Assembly: GCA_003225465.1 (NCBI GenBank) | Contig: QIAH01000352.1 | Span: 1-38,725, forward strand | DNA from: Acidobacteriota bacterium | Lineage (GTDB): Bacteria > Acidobacteriota > Terriglobia > Terriglobales > Acidobacteriaceae | Direction of reading: 5' to 3' | DNA: 38,725 nt | Part shown: positions 23,844-31,708 of the stretch, piece by piece | Layout: the number at the start of each line of letters is the position of its first letter | Numbering within the stretch: position 1 is the first letter of the stretch | Notes under the pieces: generated by a model | Database searches by the model: none | Told to the model about the DNA's origin: nothing | The model's input: the letters and a program-made list of their open reading frames with translations, nothing else | Made by a program: the position numbers and the translations under genes

Positions 23844-26800
23844 ATGCAAGCATCGCGATTGTTCCACTTCATTTCACTCTTGCTGTGCGTTCTCGCCGGC
23901 AGCTTGTGCTTTGCGCAGAAAGATAGCGGCAGCATCGTGGGCACGGTGACCGATCCCAGCGGCGCGGTGGTCAGCGGGGCTCGGGTCACGGTCACCGATA
24001 TCGAGCGGGGTCAGAACTTTCATACTACGACGAGTGCCTCCGGAGAATATGTGGCCAGTCCGCTGCGCATCGGCCGCTATACGGTTACCGTCGAGATGGA
24101 AGGCTTCAAGAGGGCCGTCTCGGAAATGATCGTACTCGATGTCCAACAGCGGGCAGCTGTGAACGTGAAGCTAGAGGTGGGCCGCCAGAACGAACAAGTC
24201 CTGGTAACCGGAGTGACGCCTCTGTTGGAGACCGAGACCAGCGAACTGGGACAAGTCGTCGACAGCCAGCGCGCAGCAACCCTCCCCCTGAATGGTCGCA
24301 ACTTTGCGCAATTGGCCCTGCTGACCGCAGGCACCTCCCCCAGCGAACCGGGCGCGCGCGATGAGAACAGCTTTGGATTCAGTTCGAATGGCGCGCGCTC
24401 GCTGCAAAATAATTTCTTGCTCGACGGCGTCGATAACAACTCGAACCTACCCGACTTGCTGAACGAAACCAACTATGTCATTCAACCGCCAATCGAAGCC
24501 CTGCAGGAATTCAAGGTACAAACCAACGCCTACAGCGCGGAATTTGGTCGCGGCAACGGTGCCATCGTCAATGCCGTCATCAAGTCCGGCACAAACCAGT
24601 GGCATGGCAGTGCGTGGGAATTCTTGCGGAACGAAAGTCTGGATGCTAAGAACTATTTCGACGATCCCACTATACCCACACCCTCATTCAAGCAAAACCA
24701 GTTTGGATTCACGTTTGGCGGCGCGATCGTGAAGAACCGCACCTTCTTCTTCGTGGATTACGAGGGCTATCGGCTGCGCCAGGCGCAGACCCAGTCGGTG
24801 CTACTGCCCAGCCCTGCGGAGATTGGCGGAGACTTCAGCGAAATCCTGAGCAACACTCCGGCGCTGGACCCGAATGGCAATCCGGCTCTGGACTGCAACG
24901 GCCACCCCACGTTCTCGGGCGAAATCTTTGATACCCGCCTGACCCAGCAGAATGCGAGTTTCGCTACCGGCTTGTGCGGCGTGCCATTCGGATACGACGC
25001 CAGCGGGAATCCCCTGAACATCATCCCGGCGACGCCGGCGGCGGCCGGGGCCGGCTCGCTCGATCCTCTCGCGTTGCGGCTGGCTGCGCTCTATCCGCCC
25101 CAGAACGTGGCTAATAACCCTGCACTCAATTACACCGCCAATCCGGTGCGCTCTGAAAACCGCAACAACTTCGATATCCGAGTCGATCAGAAATACACCG
25201 AAAAAGACTACGGTTTCTTTCGCTTCAGCTACGAAAGCCAGCCCAGTTCGATTCCAGGCACCTTTCCGGGTCTAGCCGATGGGGGAGGCTTTTTCAGCGG
25301 CATTGAAGACAATTCCTATCGCAGCTTCGCGACCAGCTGGACCCACCTGTTCCGTCCCACGCTGGTGAACGAATTCCGCCTCGGCTACAACCGCATCAAT
25401 TCCCACCGCTTCAATTTTTTCTACAATCAAAACATCTCGGATCAGCTCGGCTTCCCCGGCGTTCCCTTTGGCCCCGATATCGGCGGCCTGCCGCAGTTGA
25501 CGTTTGGAGACGGCAGTGCGCCCACCCTGGGCAGCCCCACATTCCTGCCGTCGCGAGAGCTTCAGAATACTTATGTCTTGAACGAGAACCTCACGGTCGT
25601 AAAGGGGCGCCAGACTCTGAAGTTCGGTACCGAAATCCGCCGCGAAGAATTCACGATCTTTCAGCCCGCAGCTCCCCGGGGCACTCTGGACTTCAGCACC
25701 TCGATGACTGACAATCCCGCGGCGCCGGGAAGCGGAGGATCGGGCTTCGCCTCCTTCCTCGCGGGACTCACCGATGGCGGCAGCATCAACAATCTGCACA
25801 ATGTCGATTACTTCCGCCCCATTTATGCATTCTTCGCGCAGGATGACATCAAGCTCACCCCCAAGCTCACGCTCAACCTCGGGGTACGTTATGAACTGTT
25901 CACGACCGTGAAAGAGCGATTCAATGCGCAGGGCACTTTCGACCTGAATGATCCCGCCAATCCCACGGTGATTGTGCCGAAGGGACAAACCGCGCAGCTC
26001 ACACCGACCCTGGCCAGCCAGATCACTCTGAGTCCCACAGCCAGCCGCGGCCTGATCTCACCGGACAAGAACAATTTCGCGCCCCGCATTGGCATGGCAT
26101 ATCAACTGCAAGACAAGACCGTACTACGCGCCGGATATGGAATTTTCTACGGCGGCCAGGAAAATGGGCCATACTCCAACCCCAGCCCCGGATTCAACCC
26201 GCCGTTCTTCGTAACCCAGTCGTTCAACAGTCCCTGTTCGGCTTCTTCTGCGAACCCGAGTCAGCTGGATTGCTCGATTCCGGGAATTCCATCACTGCAA
26301 AATGGTTTTCCGGCGAATTCGCTCTCCGATCCGAACACCCCTTTTCTGTATTCACTCGATCCAAAGCTGGTCACGCCCTACATGCAGCAATGGCATCTTT
26401 CGATTGAGCGTGAGTTACCGGCTGACAGCGTGCTCGAAATCACCTATGCCGGGTCGAAAGGGAACAAACTGTTTGTGTTCCTCAACGGCAACCAGGCTGC
26501 GCCTACACCCGATCCCACCGCGGACCTCGCCCCACGCCGGCCCGTGCCGCTCATCGACAATGGGATTGACTGGTTCCGCTCGATCGGCGCGTCGAGTTAC
26601 AACTCGTTGCAGATGCATTACGAGAAGCGGTTCGGGCACGGGTTGCAGTTTCAAGCCTCCTACACCTGGGCGCATTCCATCGACAACGCTTCCAATGCGA
26701 ACCTCGGCCCCACGCAGAACAACAGCGACTTTCGCTATTTCAGGGATCCGCAAGCGGAGTACGGGGACTCCGACTTCGGCGTGCGGCACAGGTTCGTCGC

Positions 26801-27359
26801 CAGCTACATCTACGAATTACCGTTCGGGCGCGGAAAGAAATTTATGGGCCAAGCCGGCGGCTTCGCGAACCAGTTGATCGGAGGATGGCAGATCGCCGGA
26901 ATTACCAGCGTATCGAGCGGAAACTGGTTTACGGTGCTCGATTCCAATGGAAACTTTGCGAACTCCGACGGCGGCGTGGGTGGCGTCTCGCAGCGTCCGG
27001 ATTTCGGGCTCACGCCCGGATGCGTGCCGGCCACGGGAAAGCTAGTGTTTTTCAATACCTGCTTGTACCACGATCCGGCGCTGGGATCGTTTGGCAACGT
27101 CGGGCGCAACACTCTGCAGGGGCCTGGCTACCAGATCTGGGACTTCACGCTCGGCAAGCATTTCCCCGTGACTGAGCGTTTCAAGCTGGAGTTCCGCGCG
27201 GACTTCTTCAACATCTTCAATCATCCCAATTTTCTGGTGGCGACCTCAGGGCCGCAGAACTCGAATAACAGCACCGTTCTCGGAACCGCGCAATTCGGTT
27301 TCCTGACCGCGGCTCGCGATCCTCGGCTGGTGCAGCTTGCATTGAAGCTGAGTTTCTGA
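23844..27359 (+). CDS. Oar-type TonB-dependent outer-membrane receptor
   Basis: A 1171-residue outer-membrane protein. Signal peptide at 1-24 (LLLCVLAGSLCFAQ), then a carboxypeptidase-regulatory-like Ig domain (about 27-110: GSIVGTVTDPSGAVVSGARV, GRYTVTVEMEGF). The plug follows, with LPLNGRNFAQLALLTAG and FLLDGVDNN, then a long barrel with many aromatic strands ending VQLALKLSF. This is the Oar/CarbopepD_reg-TBDR architecture very abundant in Acidobacteriota, used for uptake of large or glycan-derived ligands. AAGGAG lies six bases before ATG 23844; the frame also opens at GTG 23778. It is divergent from a glycosidase and an amidohydrolase, suggesting it imports their substrate or product. 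No TonB box was identified. Confidence 0.93.
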   Translation: MQASRLFHFISLLLCVLAGSLCFAQKDSGSIVGTVTDPSGAVVSGARVTVTDIERGQNFHTTTSASGEYVASPLRIGRYTVTVEMEGFKRAVSEMIVLDVQQRAAVNVKLEVGRQNEQVLVTGVTPLLETETSELGQVVDSQRAATLPLNGRNFAQLALLTAGTSPSEPGARDENSFGFSSNGARSLQNNFLLDGVDNNSNLPDLLNETNYVIQPPIEALQEFKVQTNAYSAEFGRGNGAIVNAVIKSGTNQWHGSAWEFLRNESLDAKNYFDDPTIPTPSFKQNQFGFTFGGAIVKNRTFFFVDYEGYRLRQAQTQSVLLPSPAEIGGDFSEILSNTPALDPNGNPALDCNGHPTFSGEIFDTRLTQQNASFATGLCGVPFGYDASGNPLNIIPATPAAAGAGSLDPLALRLAALYPPQNVANNPALNYTANPVRSENRNNFDIRVDQKYTEKDYGFFRFSYESQPSSIPGTFPGLADGGGFFSGIEDNSYRSFATSWTHLFRPTLVNEFRLGYNRINSHRFNFFYNQNISDQLGFPGVPFGPDIGGLPQLTFGDGSAPTLGSPTFLPSRELQNTYVLNENLTVVKGRQTLKFGTEIRREEFTIFQPAAPRGTLDFSTSMTDNPAAPGSGGSGFASFLAGLTDGGSINNLHNVDYFRPIYAFFAQDDIKLTPKLTLNLGVRYELFTTVKERFNAQGTFDLNDPANPTVIVPKGQTAQLTPTLASQITLSPTASRGLISPDKNNFAPRIGMAYQLQDKTVLRAGYGIFYGGQENGPYSNPSPGFNPPFFVTQSFNSPCSASSANPSQLDCSIPGIPSLQNGFPANSLSDPNTPFLYSLDPKLVTPYMQQWHLSIERELPADSVLEITYAGSKGNKLFVFLNGNQAAPTPDPTADLAPRRPVPLIDNGIDWFRSIGASSYNSLQMHYEKRFGHGLQFQASYTWAHSIDNASNANLGPTQNNSDFRYFRDPQAEYGDSDFGVRHRFVASYIYELPFGRGKKFMGQAGGFANQLIGGWQIAGITSVSSGNWFTVLDSNGNFANSDGGVGGVSQRPDFGLTPGCVPATGKLVFFNTCLYHDPALGSFGNVGRNTLQGPGYQIWDFTLGKHFPVTERFKLEFRADFFNIFNHPNFLVATSGPQNSNNSTVLGTAQFGFLTAARDPRLVQLALKLSF

Positions 27360-27408
27360 GGGGGCGTTCGATCCATAGTCTGCGATCAAACCAAGCGAGT
27401 CGGCGAGT

Positions 27409-28971
27409 TTACCCCACTTGCCACACCGTATCGAGCACGGTCCCGTCCACCCATTTCACCACCGCGACTGGACGATCGCCGAGTTTGGGACGGGCAGGTC
27501 GACCTCCGCAGATTTGCTCCACTTCCGTCTTGATGTCCTGAATCGGCCGGATGGGGAGCTTCGAACCTTTGACAGCATCGAGCAGATCCTTGCGCAATGG
27601 GTTGATAGCGATGCCTCGTTCAGTGACGACGACGTCGATCATTTCGCCAGGGCCGGTAAGAGTAGTGACTTCATCGACGATCACTGGGATGCGGTCGCGG
27701 AAGGACGGCAGCCCGAGAATGCTGCACCCGGAGAACAGGCAATTCTGCCATCCGCCGATGCCGTGCAACAGACGGCCGTCGGAGTGAGTAACCACGTTGG
27801 CGTTGAAATGGACGTCGACTTCAGTCGCGCCCAGCACGACCGCATCGACCATCGAGGCAAAATTCCCCTTGCTGTGGTAGTTGTAAGACGTGAACGGCGA
27901 GGTCGCGACGTGGCGCAGATCGTTGGCGATCGACTTCACACCGTCCAGGTCGAACGTCTGGCCATCGAGGATGTAATCGGTCAGGCCTTCCCGCAACAAA
28001 TCGACCAAGTATTTTGTCGAACCGCCCCGCACGAATCGCGCTTTCACACCATCTTCTTTCATCATGCGGCGGAGGTAGTCGACGAAGGCGAGCGCGATGC
28101 CTCCGGCTCCCGCCTGAAACGAAAATCCATTCTTCATGATCCCTGCATCGCGCAGAAAGCGAGCCACGAACTCCGCAATGCGCAGGCGGTCGGGCGAACG
28201 CGTGATCTGCGTGGTGCCGGAAACAATTTTCGCGGGATCGCCGATGCAATCGACCTCGACCACATAATCGACGTTGTTACCCTGAATCTGCCAGGGCACG
28301 CATGGGAACGGAACGAGATTGTCCGTCACGACAATCACGTGGTCGGCATAGGTGGAGTCAGCGAGCGCGAACCCGAGCGAACCGCAGGCAGACTTCCCAT
28401 GTGAGCCGTCGGCATTGCCGAAAGCGTCCGCCGTGGGAGCGGCAATCACCGCAATGTCAATGTGTACTTCGCCATCCTGGATCGCCTGCCAGCGCCCGCC
28501 ATGAGACCTCAGCACGCCCATGCCGCGCATCTTGCCCTGCGTGCAGTAGTCACCCAGGGGCCCGTTCATCGAGCCTTCGATGTGGTGGATGACCCCTTTC
28601 TCCATCAGGCCAATGGCATCCTTCTGTGAAGGAAACGAGGCGCTCGGAAACCAGAGCAGGTCTTTCACGCCCATCTTCGCGGCAGCTTCCAGCATCATGA
28701 GCGCGACCCTGTCGCCGTCGCGCAAGTGGTGATGGTTCGAAATAACCATCCCATCCCGAAGGCCACATTTGCGGAGGGCAGTTTCGAGGTCAGGCAGACG
28801 CTTGTCGCCGTTCTCGGGATAATCCTTGCTCGAGCGAACCGGCGGAGCCTGCTTGCGCCCGCGCGGCTGGTACTTGCCCACTCCCAGATAGGGGATCTGC
28901 GGCTTGCCGTTCACCATGGTGGGCACGCGCCGCTGGGCGGCATTGTGGGCGAGTTCGACGCGTTCGGTCAT
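27409..28971 (-). CDS. citF: Citrate lyase alpha subunit (citrate-ACP transferase)
   Basis: A 520-residue protein matching CitF along its length (usual length about 510). In the citrate lyase complex CitF swaps the acetyl group on the acyl carrier for citrate, giving citryl-ACP for CitE to cleave. Family segments visible: ETALRKCGLRDGMVISNHHH, HHIEGSMNGPLGDY, DAFGNADGSHGKSACGSLG and FSFQAGAGGIAL, the last two typical of CoA-transferase-like folds. It is the last gene of the six-gene minus-strand cluster and lies 78 bases after the CitD-CitE fusion. It ends 49 bases from the convergent receptor gene, with no obvious terminator. Cytoplasmic. Confidence 0.94.
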   Translation of the reverse strand: MTERVELAHNAAQRRVPTMVNGKPQIPYLGVGKYQPRGRKQAPPVRSSKDYPENGDKRLPDLETALRKCGLRDGMVISNHHHLRDGDRVALMMLEAAAKMGVKDLLWFPSASFPSQKDAIGLMEKGVIHHIEGSMNGPLGDYCTQGKMRGMGVLRSHGGRWQAIQDGEVHIDIAVIAAPTADAFGNADGSHGKSACGSLGFALADSTYADHVIVVTDNLVPFPCVPWQIQGNNVDYVVEVDCIGDPAKIVSGTTQITRSPDRLRIAEFVARFLRDAGIMKNGFSFQAGAGGIALAFVDYLRRMMKEDGVKARFVRGGSTKYLVDLLREGLTDYILDGQTFDLDGVKSIANDLRHVATSPFTSYNYHSKGNFASMVDAVVLGATEVDVHFNANVVTHSDGRLLHGIGGWQNCLFSGCSILGLPSFRDRIPVIVDEVTTLTGPGEMIDVVVTERGIAINPLRKDLLDAVKGSKLPIRPIQDIKTEVEQICGGRPARPKLGDRPVAVVKWVDGTVLDTVWQVG

Positions 28972-28985
28972 GAGGTAAAAATCTT

Positions 28986-29008
28986 CTTCACCACAGAGTC
29001 ACAGAGAA
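28986..29008 (+). repeat. CACCACAGAGTCACAGAGAA dispersed repeat
   Basis: CTTCACCACAGAGTCACAG followed by AGAAC lies in the citE-citF gap. The same words form a longer array at 31567-31632, in the same orientation, between two other genes of the cluster. Confidence 0.65.
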
Positions 29009-29049
29009 CTTCCCCGGGGCGGGTGCCCACCCAAGCTCCACTTCGGTCT

Positions 29050-30246
29050 TTACGCCAGACCCATCGACTTCGCGCGCGCCACTAACTTCAAGGCGCGCTG
29101 GACCACGGGAGGATCGATCATCTTCGATCCCAAACTCACCACCGCGACGCCGCGCTGCTGGGCGTCCTCGAACGCGCTCACAATCCTTTGCGCCTTTTCG
29201 ATCTCGGCGGCCGAAGGCGCGAACGCCGCATGAATCACCGGGATCTGCGCGGGATGGATGCAGCCCATGCCTTCGAAGCCGAGCGCGCGCGCGGCTTCTG
29301 CCCACTGCTTCAGGCCTTCCATGTCGCCGACGTCGCTGTACACAGAATCAATCGCCTGCACACCGGCTGCGCGCGCAGCATTGACCAGGCGCGTGCGCCC
29401 ATATTGCGACTCACGGCCTTCGGCAGTTTTCACAACGCCTAAGTCGGCGGTGTAGTCTTCGAGACCGATCGTCAGGGCAACGACATTTTCCGTGGCGGCC
29501 GCGATGGGAGCGGCGCTCTCGATTCCCTGCCCCGATTCGAGAATCGGCATCAGCCAGATCGGGCGATTGATCTGGTGTCGCACCTTCAACTCCGCAATCA
29601 TGTTATCGACCTGCGTGACTTGGCCGGGATGCTCGACCTTGGGGATGAGGACGACGTCGGGCGCTTCCGGAATGATTTCGGCGAGGTCTTCGAGGCCGAG
29701 AGGCAGTTGGTTGATGCGCACCATGCGCTCGCAGGCGCCAAAGCTCACAGCACGCAGAGTATTGCGAACGAGAGTGCGGGCCGCATCTTTCTCCGCCGGA
29801 TGGACCGAATCCTCAAGGTCGAGAATGATGGCGTCGGGCCCATGGAGGCCAGCGTTGATTGCGTACTTGGGCTCGGTGCCGGGAAGATAGAGGCGCGAGC
29901 GGCGCAGGCGATCTATGGCCGAAGGTGCGGGCGGCGCGATTTTCTCCGGCAGAGCTTTGTGGCTGTTGGCGAGCCCGGCCCGGCGGACGGCCGTCTCGAT
30001 GCGGGCCGCAATCACGTAGGGCAGTGCACCTTCATCGTGGATGGAAACTTTCGCGTTCTTTACGCCCAGCGTTTCGAGCACGTGACGAGCCTGCGTAAGA
30101 ATCGCCTCTCCATAATAAGGGCCGACGCGGGATTCGAGGCCGAGTTCGATGCCGCCCGAGTCGCGAGGTTCGATGGCGACATGGAGGTCGGAGCGGACAT
30201 CTTTTCCCGAATGTCCAGCCTCGGCGGATTTTCTATCGGCGGTCAT
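29050..30246 (-). CDS. Citrate lyase acyl carrier (CitD) - beta subunit (CitE) fusion
   Basis: A 398-residue fusion. Residues 1-90 match CitD: LHVAIEPRDSGGIELGLES, a YYGEAI segment and SIHDEGALPYVIAARIE, which align with the known carrier protein. Residues 113-398 match CitE: RSRLYLPGTEPKYA, ILDLEDSV (Mg site), MVRINQ, LIPKVE, GLEDYTADLGV and GCIHPAQIP. A proline-containing linker (91-112) joins them. CitE cleaves citryl-ACP to oxaloacetate and acetyl-ACP; fusing the carrier replaces the separate citD gene of the usual operon. The carrier serine normally lies in an ESSD/ESGD motif; here the aligned site is R18-S19-D20, so S19 is the likely but unproven attachment residue. ATG 30246 follows GGGGAG. 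Because citE-like lyases also cleave other acyl-CoA thioesters, the substrate may not be citrate. Confidence 0.88.
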   Translation of the reverse strand: MTADRKSAEAGHSGKDVRSDLHVAIEPRDSGGIELGLESRVGPYYGEAILTQARHVLETLGVKNAKVSIHDEGALPYVIAARIETAVRRAGLANSHKALPEKIAPPAPSAIDRLRRSRLYLPGTEPKYAINAGLHGPDAIILDLEDSVHPAEKDAARTLVRNTLRAVSFGACERMVRINQLPLGLEDLAEIIPEAPDVVLIPKVEHPGQVTQVDNMIAELKVRHQINRPIWLMPILESGQGIESAAPIAAATENVVALTIGLEDYTADLGVVKTAEGRESQYGRTRLVNAARAAGVQAIDSVYSDVGDMEGLKQWAEAARALGFEGMGCIHPAQIPVIHAAFAPSAAEIEKAQRIVSAFEDAQQRGVAVVSLGSKMIDPPVVQRALKLVARAKSMGLA

Positions 30247-30338
30247 AAAAAAACTGCTCCCCAAACGACACTCAGGACATGAAGGTCAACCTATGTTAAG
30301 GCAATTGCGCTCTGAGTCTTCGTGTCCACTCTGGTTCC

Positions 30339-31535
30339 TCAGAGCTTCGCCAGGATGGCATCGGTCATTTGCACCGTGGAAGCCGCGCCCTGGCTGATCG
30401 ACTTTGCTCCGCCGGAGATGCGCATCATGTCGTAGGTGCGGACTTTGCCTTCTTTCACAACCTCGGCAACGGCGTTGCGAATACGTTCGGCCTTATCGTT
30501 TTCGCCTACGTGCTCGACCATCATGGCCGCGGAAAGAATCATGGCAATCGGATTCACAATGGGTGGATTCAACTCGGCATACTTGGGGGCGGAACCGTGC
30601 GTGGGCTCGAAGACGGCAACCGTGTCGCCGATGTTGCCCGAGGCGGCGAAGCCGAGTCCGCCAACCAGCCCGGCGAATGCGTCCGACAAAATGTCGCCGA
30701 AAAGGTTCGAGGCTACGATCACGTTGTAGTCTTCGGGATTCTTGTTGAGCCACATCAGCTGCGCGTCGATGTTGGTGGACCAGAGCTGGATCTCGGGATA
30801 ATTCTTCTTTACTTCCTTGGCGGTCTCTTCCATCATGCCGGAAGTTTCGCGCACCACGTTGGGTTTCTCGCAGATGGTTACGCCCTTGAATTTCTTCTTC
30901 TTCGCGTATTCGAACGCGGCGGTGACGATGCGGCGGGCAGCCGGGCGCGTGATGATCCGTACGCTCACGGCGAGGTCCTGCCCGGGAACGTTGGCGAAAG
31001 CTTTGAACTTGGCATGAGAGTTCAGGGCAGTGCGCACGATCTCGGGCGGGTTCGTCCACTCGATGCCGGCATACATGCCTTCCGTATTCTGGCGGAACAC
31101 TGTGGTGTTGATGTGCGGCTCCTCGAAGCCGCCGTCGGTGCGTTTGCGAATGTAGTTCAGCGGGTTCCCGGTGAAGCCGACGCAGGGACGCATGCAGATG
31201 TCGAGATTGAATTTCTGTCGCATGGTCACGATGGGCGAGTAATAGACGTAGCCTTTGCCTTGCAGTTCGGGCTTGAGTTCCGCCTGCGCGGCCTTGTTTG
31301 GTTTGGAGGTGATGGCGCCGAACAGACCCAGCTCGTGCTTTTTCAGAAGCTCAATCGTGCGCTCGGGCAGCGCGTTGCCGTTGTTACACCAGCAGTCCCA
31401 GCCAATGTCGGCATGAACATAATCGGCGTCAAAGCCGACCGCCTTGAGCACACGCAGTGACTCGGGCAGAACCTGGTTGCCGATGCCGTCGCCCGGCATC
31501 GTGACTACGGTATGTTTGGACATGAGAGAGCGCAT
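30339..31535 (-). CDS. Isocitrate/isopropylmalate-type dehydrogenase
   Basis: A 398-residue beta-decarboxylating dehydrogenase. Family motifs: GDGIGN (15-20), the substrate arginine segment SPIVTMRQ (100-107) and MRP (115-117), NTEGMYAGIE (150-159), SVRIITRPAARRI, KPNV with NVVRETSGMM, and the metal-site signature NLFGDILSD with D281 and D285. The nucleotide region EPTHGSAPKYA looks NAD-type. It oxidises a 2-hydroxy acid with loss of CO2: isocitrate to 2-oxoglutarate is most likely, but isopropylmalate- or homoisocitrate-type substrates cannot be excluded. An in-frame ATG at 31523 (MSKHT) is an alternative start; the AAGGAG is poorly spaced for both. It lies between the aconitase-like gene and the CitD-CitE fusion. 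Confidence 0.9.
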   Translation of the reverse strand: MRSLMSKHTVVTMPGDGIGNQVLPESLRVLKAVGFDADYVHADIGWDCWCNNGNALPERTIELLKKHELGLFGAITSKPNKAAQAELKPELQGKGYVYYSPIVTMRQKFNLDICMRPCVGFTGNPLNYIRKRTDGGFEEPHINTTVFRQNTEGMYAGIEWTNPPEIVRTALNSHAKFKAFANVPGQDLAVSVRIITRPAARRIVTAAFEYAKKKKFKGVTICEKPNVVRETSGMMEETAKEVKKNYPEIQLWSTNIDAQLMWLNKNPEDYNVIVASNLFGDILSDAFAGLVGGLGFAASGNIGDTVAVFEPTHGSAPKYAELNPPIVNPIAMILSAAMMVEHVGENDKAERIRNAVAEVVKEGKVRTYDMMRISGGAKSISQGAASTVQMTDAILAKL

Positions 31536-31566
31536 TTCTCCTTAGCTCAATATCAAAAACGTTTTC

Positions 31567-31632
31567 ACCACAGAGTCACATAGTCAAAGAGTCAAAGAGT
31601 CACAGAGTCACAGAGTCACAGAGTCACAGAGA
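31567..31632 (+). repeat. 10-base tandem repeat GTCACAGAGT/A
   Basis: After TTTTCACCACAGAGTCACA the sequence runs in a 10-base period: two AGTCAAAG units, then four AGTCACAG units. It fills the gap between the aconitase-like and dehydrogenase genes. There are no spacers, so it is not a CRISPR array. Confidence 0.85.
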
Positions 31633-31661
31633 GATTGGGTTTGCAAACAAGACTAATAAAA

Positions 31662-31689
31662 TTGTCATTCCGAGCGGAGCGAGGAATCT
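31662..31689 (+). repeat. TTGTCATTCC...GAGGAATCT half-copy
   Basis: This shares the outer words of the MITE-like element at 17007-17136, but the second terminal repeat is missing. Confidence 0.5.
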
Positions 31690-31708
31690 TTTTCTGATCA
31701 TCTCCCAT

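Noticed and set aside
27418-28404. 328-codon plus-strand frame over citF
   Set aside because: Complement of citF with composition typical of shadow frames; no start signal.
30369-31460. 363-codon plus-strand frame over the isocitrate-type dehydrogenase
   Set aside because: It is the complement of a confidently identified gene and is histidine/glycine-rich and irregular, with no family signature.
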